The notes below the pieces were generated by a model. It ran no database searches. It saw nothing but the letters and a program-made list of their open reading frames with translations, and was not told the DNA's origin. From the NCBI GenBank assembly GCA_000697355.1, contig JNEN01001227.1, positions 496,001 through 560,000 on the forward strand: a DNA stretch of 64,000 nucleotides, in the 5' to 3' direction. Shown here piece by piece: positions 1 to 12,789 of the stretch (position 1 is the stretch's first letter; each line of letters begins with the position of its first letter). Both the position numbers and the translations under genes were made by a program. The stretch is from Syncephalastrum monosporum B8922. Taxonomy: Eukaryota > Mucoromycota > Mucoromycetes > Mucorales > Syncephalastraceae.

Positions 1-1309
1 CAGTAATCCAGCAATGGCAGACATCTAGGCAATAATCCTACCTGGCCGCTCTTCATGTACTTGAGACAGGTTTCCCAGTGACGCTGGATAGGCGCCTGTC
101 CGCAGCCATGGAGACGGATACCCTTCTCCATGACAGCACCAATCAAAAAATGATTCGTGTACGCCGCATAGTCGGCGATCAACGCAATAGTACCGAACTT
201 CTTGACGGCACGGATCATTTCATTGATCATCTCGGACGAATCCGTCTCCAGACCCACGGCTCGCTCGATCTTGTGCAGATACGACTTGGCATAACGGAAG
301 CCCGTACAGTCAATGCAGCGATCAAGGTTCTCTGTTCATGTTTTAAGTTTTTTTTATCAGGTCAGCACACAACCAAGCACATGGCGGTACGGATTGCTTA
401 CCAGGGACGAGTTCTTGTATTTTGGCTACCACATCCTTCGTCTCATTAAAGTTGATGGGTTCAGCACCCCAATGCACTTGTGCGAGATGGAGGCGCTCGG
501 GGACATTGTCAACGACAATGATGCGCTTCGCCTTGAAAACATTGCGAAGCCATTGTACGGCCAAGAGACCAATGGGACCCAAACCCCAGACGCCGACAGT
601 GTCACCTTCCTGCACCATGGCATCCCAGACAGCATGGTAAGACGTTGGGATGATATCAGACAAGAAAAGCAGTTTCTCGTCGGGTACGTTGTCGGGCACC
701 TTCAGCAGGTTGGTATTCGCGAATGGGACGCGACCCCACTCGGCTTGACCACCTATACAAAACAATATATCAGCGAGACGCCTCCTCCTGTGCCGTTTCT
801 TGCTTACCAGCAAATCCACCAACGAAATGGGAGTACCCAAGGATACCAGAGATACGCTGGCCATACAGCTTTTCTTGGAAGCTACTATCATTCGTGGTGT
901 CACAGGCAGTGTAGAGCTGGCGTTTGCAGTAGTCACATCTGCCGCAGCCAATGTTAAATGAGGCAACCACACGATCGCCCGGTTTGACGTTGGTGACCTC
1001 GGGGCCTACGGAGTCTACAATGCCCATCATTTCGTGACCCAAAATATCGCCCGGCTTGAGTTGCAGGATTTCACCGTGGTACAAATGCAAGTCAGAACCG
1101 CAGACCGTCGTGCCCGTGATCTTGATAATCGCGTCTTCGGGGTCGGTCACTTGCGGGACGGGTTTCTCTTGCACCTCGAGATTCTCTTTGCCCATCCAGA
1201 CACACGCCTTCATGGTTTGAGACGAGTCATTCTTTTGGTGATCTTGGTTGGAGGCGGACGTCGGATGAGCGCCCAATTTATCTTGTGCGAGGTTCGCGGC
1301 AGCGTTCAT
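1..1309 (-). CDS. Zinc-dependent alcohol/formaldehyde dehydrogenase-like protein (3' end outside window)
   Basis: Medium-chain dehydrogenase, predicted to oxidise an alcohol or aldehyde adduct with NAD(P)+. Exons read as 1309-808, 752-402 and 331-42 with matching phases; a donor at 41/40 leads off the left edge, so the C-terminus is missing. The start at 1309 precedes a 32-residue polar extension before MKACVWMG. Visible family features are the catalytic-zinc cysteine in TTVCGSDLHLYHGEI, the GHEMMGIV histidine/glutamate, the structural-zinc cysteine cluster GCGRCDYCKRQLYTACD, and the Rossmann glycines in VGVWGLGPIG. The GGFAG-GQAEWGRVP junction across the first intron is typical of glutathione-independent formaldehyde dehydrogenase-like members. 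The substrate cannot be told from sequence. Confidence 0.9.
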
Positions 1310-1722
1310 AGTAGTGATGATGTGACTTGAGCTAGAGAAACAAGAAACTGTGGGGAAATTTTTTTGGAAGCAAGAAGAGCAATGGATGCGAGTTTGGTCT
1401 TGGGGAAACCATGGCATGCTTCGTGGTGTGATATCACCCTTGCGTTTATGCTATGCTGTCATCGACGATCTGTCATCATTGGGTCATTGCTGGGCATCGT
1501 TGCCCGATATGTCAACTCTTACCGCCAAACCGGGCTCAGATCACGTTTTAATGCACGCCAAAACCCAAGTTGTTTGTTACAATTAACATACGATAATATA
1601 TTACATGACTCTCGAATGACTGACGCGAATACAATAATCGCGTACACTTGCCACATGACAAATATAACAAAGATGGCGGATATTTCATATGTATCTCCCA
1701 TTCCACGCCCGTAACAGCACCT

Positions 1723-2875
1723 TTAGCCAGTCCAGGAATTCAAAACAGCAATGAAGGGTATGAGCGCATCATACACGTCTAGTATGCGGTCAAGGAACCC
1801 TTCAGATACCACCTCTTCATCAGTAAAGTTCTTGGAGATCGTCATGCTCTTGTAGCGAAGCATCTCAATTTCAGGATGATTCTTGTCCACATTCTTGGGC
1901 GCGACCTTGAGCTTGTCCGAGTCACTGAGCAAGGCCAGACCTTTTTTGCCAAAAACCTGTTCCATCGCATCAATCGACAGTGCCTCGCGCATCAAATCTG
2001 CATTTTCCATGATACCCTGGCGCATGCGAGCCAGGATGTTGGAGGAGGGCTGCCAGATGCCGGCAGCCACAAAGGTCTCGTTGCCAGGTCCGATAGCTAA
2101 GTGGTACCCAGCAAAGGGTGATTTTTTGCCACCGCGAGAAAAGCTAGCCGACAGATAGGTTTTGTAGGGTCGCAGATCGTTCGTGAATCGTAGGTCGCGA
2201 CTAATACATTAATCACAAACATAAGAAGACCCAAGTACGTCCTTTTAAGTGGTGGCTTACTTTTGTCGATAAATGGCATCCTTCGGCTCTTGCACCATAA
2301 TGGTATGGTCCATTTCGTGTAGCTGGTGAATGACCTGGCCCACAAAGTCGATGAAATCCTGTCGTGCTTGGTGCCAACGTTTCTAAAATAAAAGTGTCTC
2401 TTTCGTAGGTAAAAAGGCAGAACATGGTAGTATTGCCGTTTACCTGATAGTGAAGCATAAAGTCGCGATTGTTATTGACCTTGAGTTCGGCCATGAATTG
2501 CAAGGTATCTGGCGATAAGGCATCCGCAAAGGGTGCGCCTTGAGGACGTGGCACTTTGATGTGGGCCTTCTTGAAGCTTTTATCGTCAATCACCGTTTCA
2601 TCTTTGCTGTCGTCGTCGTCTTCTTCTTCTTCCTCTTCTTCTTCTTTCTTTGAGCTGTCTGTGTCGCTTTTTTCGTCGGCTGATCCTTTCCATTCCTCGC
2701 TGTCACTACTTTGATCGGGTGATGGTCGCTTCCGCTTGGAAGCTGCTGCGGCTTTAACCGGCTTTTGTGCTGCTTTGCGTTTCGGACGCGTCTTGACAAC
2801 CGAGGTAGGCTCTACCTGATTCGAGTTGGGCTTGTTTAACCGACGCTTCTTGACCTCTGAATTCAAGATTGACAA
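1723..2875 (-). CDS. DUF2461 domain protein with basic/acidic nuclear-type N-terminus
   Basis: Three exons (2875-2444, 2382-2261, 2200-1723) join in frame to 343 residues. The first ~110 residues are low complexity: lysine/arginine stretches (KKRRLNK, RPKRKAAQK) and a Ser/Glu/Asp-rich tract, which suggests nuclear location (inference). The rest matches the DUF2461 (TIGR02453) family: LQFMAELKVNNNRDF, then RDLRFTNDLRPYKTYLSASF and GKKSPFAGYHLAIGPG. The family is widespread in bacteria and fungi and its biochemical role is not established. The second exon is only 122 nt, and both introns are about 60 nt. Next upstream on the same strand is the first GH51 gene, about 220 nt away; no functional link is evident. 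Confidence 0.88.
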
Positions 2876-3093
2876 GAGTTGAGTTGAGGTGAATCAGACT
2901 CAATCGATTCTATACCGTTATGTGCCATGTCAAAAGCGGAAATGGGGGCGTGTGTAAATTGAGAGCGCGGTTTTTTTGAGTGCGCATAATCAACGCGAGG
3001 CGGTGCAGGGTCCAAGTATCTACTGTACTTTTAAGGGAAGCAAACTTTATATAAGTTTATGTATTCTCAGCTACTGGATGCACGTTTATTGAA

Positions 3094-5570
3094 TTAGTGA
3101 AGGGCCAAAACAAGGACAGTGGCCGAATAGGCGGCAAACGTATAATCAAAAGACGAGGTATTGTTGAGTGTAAGCTTGTGCTCAACCGTCTTCACTGGGC
3201 TGGACGTCTTGCTGTTTTGCTCGTGGAGCTTTCCAGAGACCACACGTGCAACAGCGTCCTTGCTCACGGATGTGCCTTTGAGATTGAAGCTGACGGTTTG
3301 GGCTTCGCCGCCGATATTGATCATCTTTTTGTTCCCGTATAAGTTAACACTCTTCCTGTGCAATTGAAGAAATAGTTTACCTTGATGTAGATCTCCTTCT
3401 TTTCTTTGTTGGATCCAGCGACCCAATAGAGAGGATCGAACCCTCCATCGGTGGCGTCCACCTGAAGGATCGTATCAGATCCTAATTCATAGCAAAAATC
3501 TGAGTTTGACATTTATCTATCGAATCATGCTCTACTTACGATGGGCACCCCACTCTTTGACAACATAGTAGTTGGGGGTCAACCAAATGGATTCGGTGTC
3601 AAAATAAAAGAGATCTTGTCACAAGCATTCAGCTCCTACTCTCTTTACTTTTTATAATGACGCACCTGGGATTTGAGAGTTCGCCTCTGCACGCGCAAGT
3701 ATGGGCGCATATGCCATCATCTTGACAAAGTCCGAGTTTCGTTCTAAACCCGTAATGAAGACTCCATTCGCTAAAGCCGTTTCAATATCGTCCTTGTATG
3801 TGTCACCCGTTTCGGTTCTATGCATAGCATATTCGGTGACAACGACGCCAGTGTGGTTGCGGGGATAATTGTCGTACTTGTTAAACAGCTCGATTGTGTC
3901 TGTAAGGTTGTGCTTGAGTTTTAAATTTGATCATACCTATTCTAAAAAAATGCTTACATGAATGATTTTTGTAATAGTGATCATCCAAGAGGTCGACTTT
4001 GCTATATATAGAAAAGACGGAGGATGATGAGTCCAGCAGAAAGATACTGCCCAAATGAAAATCTTACGCTGAGCTCTGGAGGCCTGATTCAATAAAAATC
4101 AGATCCGGATACTTTTCAGATATAGCATTGTAGTAAGCCTTGTATCGGTAGCCGGTAGTGGTACTGAAAAAGTCTTCGTTTCCAATTTCGATATACTTGA
4201 GCTTAAAAGGCTCCTTCCGCCCATGCGAGGCACGCAGCGCGCCGTATTTCGTCGACGTGTCACCCATGAGATATTCGAGCTCATTCAACACTTCCTGCAC
4301 ATAGGGTCCGAGATCTTTCGCGGCCACGCTCGACTTGTCAAGACTGTAGCCGTCATAGACACCTGTTGAAGGGATGGTTACTGAAAAAGAGCACACAGCA
4401 TGATATTTGTCAGTCATACCTAAAAGAGGCTCCATATCCATATCCTCGCACTAGATGGTATGGATGTGAGAAATTAACACTCATTGAAGGTTTTGAGCCT
4501 TGTATGCCTCACCAAGTACATGAAGTCTAAGAGGCCTTGGCCATTTGTGTTCCAATACCTAAGTCAGAAGCATCAGTTCCTGAGCAGACTGTACTGTACG
4601 GTATTAGCGGCAGTCCGCTCATACCCCCAGTCACCCATGCGTCCAATGCGCTCTTCAAGGGGACCTACATACACAAATGTCACATGAATATCTTGTCCAT
4701 CTCGTCCGATGCTAATACATACCGACTGTCTCGTTCCACTTCCAGTGTGTGTCGATCGACTCGCCCTCAAGGTTGTTGCCGCCAGGGAAGCGGAAGAACT
4801 TAGGATTGAGGTCGGCCCAGGCCTCAGCAATATCTTTACGTATGCCATTCTCTCGGTCCTTGTACGTCTCGCCAAACAGCGAAAAGACCGAAAAATATAT
4901 CACTGCGTTTCTCGCTTCGGGCGAACCCACCGAAACAGCAAATATATTGTCGGTCGATACATTGCTGGCAGATGTCGATGGAAATGAGACGCTGAACTGT
5001 CTGTATTTCTTAGAGAGTCCCGTGACAGTCTGGGACGCGAGCACAGTACCATCCTGCTTCTCGAGTGTGACGTTCAGCGGACCACTGTAGGAGTCCGATT
5101 TGGCGAAGAAGGTAGCAGTGTACTTTTCTTTGGGCTGTACGCGCAGGCCCCACCAGCCCACGTTGGCAAATCCTGAGCGGATGCCGCTGCTCATCTTACC
5201 AACGTCCAGGCGGAGAGAATGTGGATTGGCCTTGTTCAATGCGTTATGCGTGTCTAACGAAATTTTACCGGCCCCAATCGGTTCCCAAAATTCGGTGGTG
5301 GGCGCTGAGCTATTGTCGGACGCCTGAAAGTTCCAGTTGCGCAACATGTTTGCGTACAAGCCGCCGTCACCGCTCCGAGTGATGTCCTCAAACATTATAC
5401 CGTAGAGGTAAGGCGAGCTTGCGTTACCAGCGACATCGTTTCGGATTGTCAGCGAAAGGGATGAGACCAGAACCGCGCCGGAAAGGAGCACACTGGCTAC
5501 AGAAAAATACTGGTTTAAAAAGACGTTAGATTTTTCTCCATGTGTTGATGATGTTATGCTTTACCTTCAT
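3094..5570 (-). CDS. Alpha-L-arabinofuranosidase, GH51, copy A
   Basis: Secreted glycosidase that releases terminal arabinofuranose from arabinan and arabinoxylan. About 11 exons; those I could fix are 5570-5565 (only Met-Lys), 5509-4723, 4664-4625, 4558-4513 and 4450-4420, then the next begins at 4362. The joined protein is about 630 residues, the usual size for fungal AbfA-type enzymes. A hydrophobic signal peptide (MK-YFSVASVLLSGAVLVSS) leads to an N-terminal carbohydrate-binding-like region, the GH51 signature KFFRFPGGNNLEGES, the acid/base motif EIGNEDF and a predicted nucleophile in VVTEYA. The C-terminal beta domain ends in TVLVLALH. A TATATAAA-like box lies near 5635-5645 on the coding strand, 65-75 nt before the start. 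Tandem paralogue of copy B, with the same intron positions. Confidence 0.93.
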
Positions 5571-6859
5571 GATCCAGATGGAGTCTCCAGCTACTCAAAA
5601 GTTGCTGTTTAGCTTGGCTGATGCCTCCTTACATTTTTATATAAATGTACCTTTTTTACCTCATTTCTAGTGCGCCGTGTGGCAAACTCAGGGGTCACGT
5701 TAATGCACAGAAAATTAGACAGAAGCAACGTGTTACAAAACAGCCACCTGATATTACGTTAGCCGTTGAACACTGCCACGCCTGAAAGACCATTCCACTT
5801 AAGGAACACTTCAGCCCCGAAAGAAAACATTATGAGCAGCTCAATCATGTCTGAAGAAAAGTTTTGACACATGTAGCCTGTACAAAGGAGCAAACTATAT
5901 CTTCAAAGGACGCTCTAACACGCTCTACAGAAATAAAAGACGCGCACTGCTGATGGATTAAAGAGCCTTGGGCTGTACATTCAAATGTAGCATACTAGAT
6001 TATCACTCAGGTCATTGAAGTCCGGCTTTAAATGGTAGTGAACGACGTACGGCAAAAACTTGGTTCGGTCCCGTCGGGCCATGTAGATCGTGTTAAAAGC
6101 AGACATAAACCTATTATATTTTTGGTAATCGTTTCACTCATAACTCAGGCACAAGGCGTTGTCATGTCTGAGAAAATTACTTGGGGGTATTAATGGTAGG
6201 CAAGGCCGCATTCATCTCTGTAATCTGTGCGATACACCTGCACTTAAAGCAAGGAATATATACAGCCATCACTTAGAGTCTATCAATATACAAGACTAAC
6301 GCACCATATCACGCTAATTATTATGTAATTGATATCGTAACATTGATAGTAAGCAGTGGAACGACCGAAGTGTCTGGAAATTAAGTGGAGGCTCCGATAA
6401 CCCATAGCCGCAGGCAACACCGAAGCATATCCAATGTTGGACGAAGCAGGCCGAGTCCCACCGCTTGATAAAATATACATATACGTAGAAGTCGAGCCTT
6501 TTAGTATCTGTAAGTATACATGGCAGTCCTTAAATCCCGCTCTTGCTCTCATTGGTATATTGTGTACTATAAGAGACGAGCCCTATAAGATTTCTCACCA
6601 CTAACGTACTGTACAGTACAATGTGGACGAAAAGCTAAAATTGCAATTTAAACTTTCTATCTTGCCAAGAATGACGAGTACGTAACCTTTCTCAATGCTT
6701 GCGCCATTTTCAACTACATTTTCTGCTAAAGGTCACTCGCCCATTGTTTTCTGTTTATTTAAATATGTATACATACGGAAATTTCAGTGTAGTAGATGTT
6801 GCTCCATGTTCTACTGCTGAGCACACATCACAAAACAAAAGCAATAGATATGATGAGAC
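5571..6859. other. Intergenic region between the two GH51 genes
   Basis: AT-rich spacer of 1.3 kb. It holds the copy A promoter and the copy B 3' end. On the minus strand around 5985-6235 are two coding-like pieces that can be joined by a GTAATT..AATAG intron (see findings). I see no complete gene. Confidence 0.5.
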
Positions 6860-9355
6860 CTACTGCAGATTAAGGATAAGGACAGTAGCCGAGTTGGCAG
6901 CGAAGGTGTAGTCAAATGCAGAGCTGCTGTTGAGCGTAAATTTGGACTCTGCCACATCTACAGCTGTTGAGGTCTTGGTGTTCTCGTCATCTAAGTTGCC
7001 CGTGATGACTCGAGCAACGCCACTCGTTTTAGCAGATGCGCTCTTGAGGTTGAAGCTCACAGTCTGAGCCGATGTATCGGTGTTCACCATCTTATGGTAA
7101 TAGTCATATCAGCCACCATATTCTGTGATTTTTACTGTAAACGTACCTTGATATAGACCTGCTTAGCATCTTTGTTGGAGCCAGCAACCCAATAAAGCGG
7201 GCTGAAGCCGCCATCAGTCGCATCCACCTGTAGAATGGTGTCCGCACCTGTGAAAGGACATTATTTAATCACGACATAAAGACATAAAGGTCTGTTTTCC
7301 CTCTCTACTTACGATGCGTGCTCCATTCCTTCACAACAAGATAGCTGGGTGCTACCCAAACGGATTCAGTATCGAAATGGATAAAATCTAAAGAGTCACA
7401 CCTGTATGAGTTCCCAGTATACCATTATTTCCTCAGTATTACACACCTGGGTTCCACTGTTGCTGGCCTTCACGTGTCATTCCAGGTGCATACGCAACCA
7501 TTTTGACATAATCCGAGTTGCGCTCCAAGCCAGTGATAAAAACGGCATCAGCCAAGGCTGCTTGCAGATTGGCCGGCGATTGACCACAGCAGCCATTCAC
7601 ATTGGTGCCAAATTCACCAACAAAAATGCCAGTACCGTTGCGTGGATGATTATCGTAGAGATTGAAATAACCAATCATAGCTAATAAAGGAAATAAGCAA
7701 AGGCGATGGATGAATATCATATATATCTTACTCTTGGTATCAGCGTAATAATGGTCATCAAGGATGTTGTACTTGCTACAGACAGACAGAAAATGAGTCG
7801 TTTGTCACACACTAAATAATATGTGTGCTACGCACCTTGATGTTTGACTCGTGGTTTCAATAATGTTCAATTTGGGATACTTTGCAATTATCGCGTCATA
7901 GAAAGCCTTGTAGCGGTAGTCATAGGTGGTGCTGAAGAAGTCCTCATTTCCAATCTCAACGTAGTTGAGTGTGAATGGATCCGATCGGCCATGGGATTTG
8001 CGCAGCGCACCATAAGTTGTAGAAGCATCACCCATAAGATACTCTAATTCGTTCATAACCTCCTGCACATAGGGCTCCAAATCATCTTCGGCAACACTTG
8101 ACTTATCGAGACTGTATCCAGCATAGACACCTGTGATGAATAAAGGTGAGTTTTGTCGCTAACTCACGCCCGCATATAGATTATGCACGTACCCAGCACC
8201 GGCTCGATTCCCATATCTTCGCACTGTACCATATAGTGTCCGTGCACGCTGATGAGCTGACTGTATTCTCCAATATTCTTTTTTATAGCCACGTACCATG
8301 TACATATAGTCCAAGAGACCTTGACCGTTTGTATTCCAGTAACTGTAATAGAGAGCATTAATAAAAATGTAAAACGCACTCCCGCTATGAATCGTCTTGG
8401 TACGAACCCCCAGTCTCCCATGCGGCCGATACGCTCATCAAGAGGACCTGTAAAAAAGTGGAGGGCCAGCATAAGTTCCCTTCATCCGAAAAATGGGAAA
8501 TTCTGATCATACCGATTGTCTCATTCCACTTCCAGCGGGTATCGATGGATTCGCCCTCCAGATTATTACCACCAGGGAAACGGAAGAAGCTTGGGTTGAG
8601 GCCAGCGAGTGTGTCACCAATGTCGCCACGCAGGCCGTTAGCACGGTCCTTGTAAGTCTCACCAAACAAGGAAAAGACAGAAAAATAGATGGATGCATTT
8701 TCTGCTTCGGATGACGATACCGAGACGGAGAATACATTATCGGTGGATACCTCAGAGACAGAGGGCGCCAAATCAACAGTAAATTGCTTATAGGTGTCTG
8801 ACAGACCTGTCACGGCCTTCGAAGCAAGCACTTTGCCATCGGATGTCTCGAGAGTAACGTTGAGCGCACCTGTGTACGAGGGCGACATGGCATAGAAACT
8901 GGCAGTATACGTCTCGTCCGGCTGCACGCGCAGACCCCACCAGCCTTCATTGGAGAAACCAGCACGGTCGGTGATGGTACCCACGTCCAGACGCAGCGCG
9001 TTCGGGTTCGCGTCGTTCAGTGCCTTGCTCTTATCGAGCGCGATTTTGCCAGAGCCAATCGCATTCCAGAATTCGGTCGTGGCGGCCGTACCATTGTCAG
9101 ACGCCTGGAAGTTCCAGTTGCGCAGCATCTGGCCATATAAACCGCTGTCGCCGCAGCGGTTGATATCTTCATACATGAGGCCATAGAGGATAGGGGAGCT
9201 CGAGTTTCCGGCAACATCGTTGCGAATGGTGAGAGAAAGGGATGAAACAAAAGCAGCACCTGAGAGCAGCGCAGTCGCGATCGAAAAAAGCTAATTGAAC
9301 CAGACATTAATCATGTTTTCAGATATGGCGTCTTGATCTGGTATCTCACCTTCAT
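6860..9355 (-). CDS. Alpha-L-arabinofuranosidase, GH51, copy B
   Basis: Second GH51 enzyme, collinear with copy A exon by exon. It starts with a 6-nt exon (9355-9350, Met-Lys) followed by an exon from 9290 that completes the signal peptide LFSIATALLSGAAFVSS. Catalytic landmarks are SFFRFPGGNNLEGES, the acid/base motif EIGNEDF and the nucleophile region IFVGEFG. The C-terminal domain ends in TVLILNLQ. The third exon appears to end at a weak donor (GG|GTTCGT); this junction is inferred by analogy with the matching intron of copy A, which gives the conserved GDWG-YWNTNGQG. Copy B differs from A around the nucleophile (NVNGCCGQSP against HRTETGDTYKDD), so substrate or linkage preference may have diverged (inference). 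Confidence 0.93.
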
Positions 9356-10761
9356 GACGTGTATGACTAACTGTAAGCCCACTCACAGTTCGCTGTCGAC
9401 ATAGCTTATATACTACACAGCAAGTGGTACACGCAGAAGAACTTCCCGATGATTTTACACACGCTCCTTGTTGGTGTCTGCCTGTTCCTCGCAATGACTA
9501 CGCGCGACATGAACTTTTTGCCTGGCAAGCCTTGCGAAATTATCCGGACCACCCACCCATGTGTCACAATTTTCAGGTACAAAATATGCAACGAGGTGCG
9601 CCCGTTTCTACCTTCTCCATTGCTTCTCTAGTCATATTACCTCCATACAGGTGTACAGAGATTACAGCTATGTGCGGAAATAAAAGAGAACAAAGAATAT
9701 ATACTTTTTACGAGATCTTTATTATGAGTTCGATGCACCGGATAATATCGCAAGTATCGTACGACAAACATGGGCAATTCCCCGCATCCTTGTTAGATAT
9801 AGCGCAATAATCTTGTCGACTAAATAAAGCTAATGCGCGAGATGAAATTGTGGGAAAACCTATTCATTGTAGAAGATGATTTTCGAAATAAAATGCGCTG
9901 TGTCACTTTTCCTCTATTTGTCTGCAGTACTCACATAGGATATTCTTGCAGAGGTACTTATGTAATGTCCCGCGCCCGCGTAGTACACGGCACAAATATA
10001 ATGCATGTATTCTGTCGGCGATTTACCCCAAGGTGGCCGTCACCGGTGTAAAATATTCTCAGGACATTGTTGTAATGATCTATATCCCTGTATTTTATTG
10101 GTTTCACGATGTATAATGAAATTCGGCCGCTGCCGACCGACACCTTGTTGAAATTAACGACGGCCACCATTGACAGAAGTAGAGGGAAGGGGGTAAAGTA
10201 GAAGAATGAATTGAATAATAATGAAGTAGCAAAATAAACGTTCCTGCGTGCGTAACAATCTCGGCTGGCGTCAGTCAGATGTATTTGTATTGGCTCCATT
10301 GAAGAGACCCTGGTGTCTCGCAAAGGGGAAGGGGCCCCAATAAGGGGACATGCAAGGAATAAAGGGGAGCTGATACATACGACTATCCGCGGACGTTCCG
10401 CCATTTCTTTTGTGTCGCTCAGACCGCCAACGCCGGGCCCCCTTTTTTTTGTGCTTTTCTGAGCCTCTCATGCCAGTAACAGTATAGTACGCCTTATCTC
10501 GCTCGGCATAGCATAGTTTAGATGCTGCAAGCTGCGCTTTTGGAGGAGTACTGTGCGGCATTAAAGCCTTTGCGTGTACGTTTCCGTTGTCTTCTTGGCA
10601 TATACTGTGAACTGCGTCGTGGAAGCAAGCAGAAGCAGGGACACCTTCTTGACTGTGTCAAGGTAGAGCCCCCTGGTAAACAAAATTGATTGCCCTAATT
10701 GCAACACATATCATCCTTCTTTTTCTACTCTTGTTACCTCCACTGTACATATCTCTCAATC
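9356..10761. other. Intergenic region with one coding-like exon
   Basis: 1.4 kb between divergent genes. Near 9406-9413 is a TATATA sequence suited to the GH51 copy B promoter. On the plus strand about 9418-9582 is an orphan exon-like stretch (see findings). A 148-codon minus-strand frame at 9958-10404 has no recognisable features. A run of T at 10443-10450 follows a G/C block. No complete gene found. Confidence 0.45.
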
Positions 10762-11930
10762 ATGGCATTATCAAGAAAAGACGGAAACAGCCGAGACGCA
10801 TTTATACCCGACATAAATTTCGATGACGATCCATATCGACGACGGCATCGACCTTCCTTGGAAAAGGACCGTTACTGTAATCCAAAAAGTCAAAATCTCG
10901 ACAGTCTGGACACCAACGATTTAGGCGCATATGGAATCAGCTGGACAAAAGATCAAGAAGCGTCTTTCGACGCCACAAACGAAAAATCGGCTGCACCTTC
11001 GTCAGACGCCATCCCCGAGAAATTGGAGCCAACGCTGATGCAGACCAGGATACATTCCTATCTACCGTATACGAACCATGTGCCTGATTTAAACCGTCCA
11101 AACAACAGCTTTTACCTTGACCCTCCCGAAATCACCTTGAGCGACCCATATGGGGCAAAGTCCATGTTGTCTGTCACAAATGCTTCTATGACGCGCGCCT
11201 TGCTCCTCGATTCAATTAATCGAGAATCCCCGATTCTGCCTACCACCACCTTGGATGCGATTCAGAGCAAAAAGGATAAAAAAAGGCAGAAGAACAAAAT
11301 GCTGTGTTGGTTCTGTTTGACGCGGACACGGACGATGGTGACAGCTTTCATTGTATCACTTGCGGCATTAGCACTCGTGTGGTTTTTTTGCTGGCCGCGG
11401 TCGCCCAACGTCAAGATCATGGGGTCAAGCGCACAAACGATCAACCTGCCAGCCGACTGGGGTCCTGACCAGCAGCCATGGCTGCGCGCGACATGGTTGC
11501 TCAACGTCACGCTCGACAATTCCCCCAATTGGATACCGACTCGCCTCAAGGCAGACCTCACGCTTATCATACGGCCAACCGACGTGCCCTTTGGGTTCGC
11601 CACTTATGCACCTCTCGAAGCTCTCCCGCCGGGCACCAACTCGTCGTTACAGCTGCCTTTTGCGATCCAGTATTATGCGACTTCGAAGAACGATCCAACC
11701 TTCCAGCTGTTGTACGATGCCTGTGGTCCGAAGAAAATGGGAGGGTCCTCGCTAATGGATATGGTACTCAAAGTATAATTTTCGTTCTTGCCCATATCAG
11801 TTTACATCTCCAATCTTCTAACGCGACTACAAATGTCCATCTTACACAGGCAGACTTTCACTTGTGGGGTATCGCCTGGACGCAAAGTACGATCGCTGTA
11901 CCAAAAGAGTTCACTTGTCCAACAACTTGA
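10762..11930 (+). CDS. Single-pass membrane protein with LEA_2-like lumenal domain
   Basis: Two exons (10762-11772, 11850-11930) give 363 residues. The ATG at 10762 is preferred because nothing upstream in frame is ATG. The first ~205 residues are polar, rich in Asp/Ser/Pro and basic near the membrane (KKDKKRQKNK). One transmembrane helix follows (MVTAFIVSLAALALVWFFCW), then a 130-residue C-terminal domain with LNVTLDN, TLIIRPTDVPFGFA and a final LWGIAWTQSTIAVP. The topology and the alternating-strand pattern resemble NDR1/HIN1-type (LEA_2) proteins, a fold also suggested for fungal vacuolar proteins such as Vac7. That assignment is inference. Potential N-glycosylation sites (NVT, NSS) lie in the C-terminal part, consistent with an extracytosolic side. 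Confidence 0.75.
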
Positions 11931-12789
11931 AAAAAAAAAAAAGGGAAAAACATGCGATGGTCTCACCACCATGCGATTTACCAATCAAAATGAGGACGGT
12001 AACCGAAACAGGGATAGTCTGCTGTCAAAAGACACAAGCAGCAGGCCACTGCCAAAACAGAACATGGAAGCTGCTCTTTTCTTTCTTACCGGTATAATGC
12101 CGCACATCATATGATGTGACAAAATAAGATGGTTTATTCTTCATGAATTATCTCGATAATTTAACATAACTGCGTGCAGTGTGAGAGAAGTCTTTGTCCA
12201 TTCTGGGCAAGCGGATGTGAAAAAAAAAAAAGTTTGGGATTCGCGTATGATGAGAGCAATCAAAGGCTAAGAGATGGAGTAATCTTGTTTAGATTGGACC
12301 AAGTGCCGAAAACGAACAAATAGCTTCTCACGCCCATTCGTGTTGCTTTCTTGACAAAATCTCATCAGCAGTGATTTGCGCATGCATTGCAATCTATCAG
12401 TGCTTTCGCTTGACAGGATTCGAAGGGCAAACTCAGAGTTTTTGCTTGGTGATGTTCCACTGATTTAGCAAGTCCGAAGACAAGACTGATTTTTTTTTGT
12501 GGGGTGACGAAAGGACAACCATGTCGGAACACCAAGTCAACCAGCCAGCCTATCAATCTCATTCCTGTTCCACCGCACAGGTCCTGTGTCACCTTCCTTC
12601 TTTCATGAACGAAAAAATAGGGACTGCAGTATTTCTTTTTTGCATGGAAACTAAGGTAGAACGGATATAGATACTGAAAACAAACATGGCAGAGGAGATG
12701 GGGTATCATATGTATGTACAAAAAACGAAGATGATAAAGAGAGGACTATGTACGGAGAAGAATAGTGGGTATGCATGCACTTTGCCCAG
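11931..12789. other. Intergenic region, convergent genes
   Basis: 860 nt between the 3' ends of the membrane-protein gene and the small gene at 12790. It contains A-runs near 11929-11941 and 12220-12231 and an open but unremarkable minus-strand frame (12365-12721). I see no gene here. Confidence 0.4.

Noticed and set aside
9958..10404. 148-codon minus-strand frame
   Set aside because: Composition is not clearly protein-like, has no domain, no splice partners and overlaps a second equally open frame.
12410..12425. GGATTCGAA resembling a reversed tRNA B box
   Set aside because: No matching A box or cloverleaf stems nearby; no tRNA found in the window.
12365..12721. 118-codon minus-strand frame downstream of the small gene
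   Set aside because: Low-quality composition in a likely 3' untranslated region; no recognisable feature.
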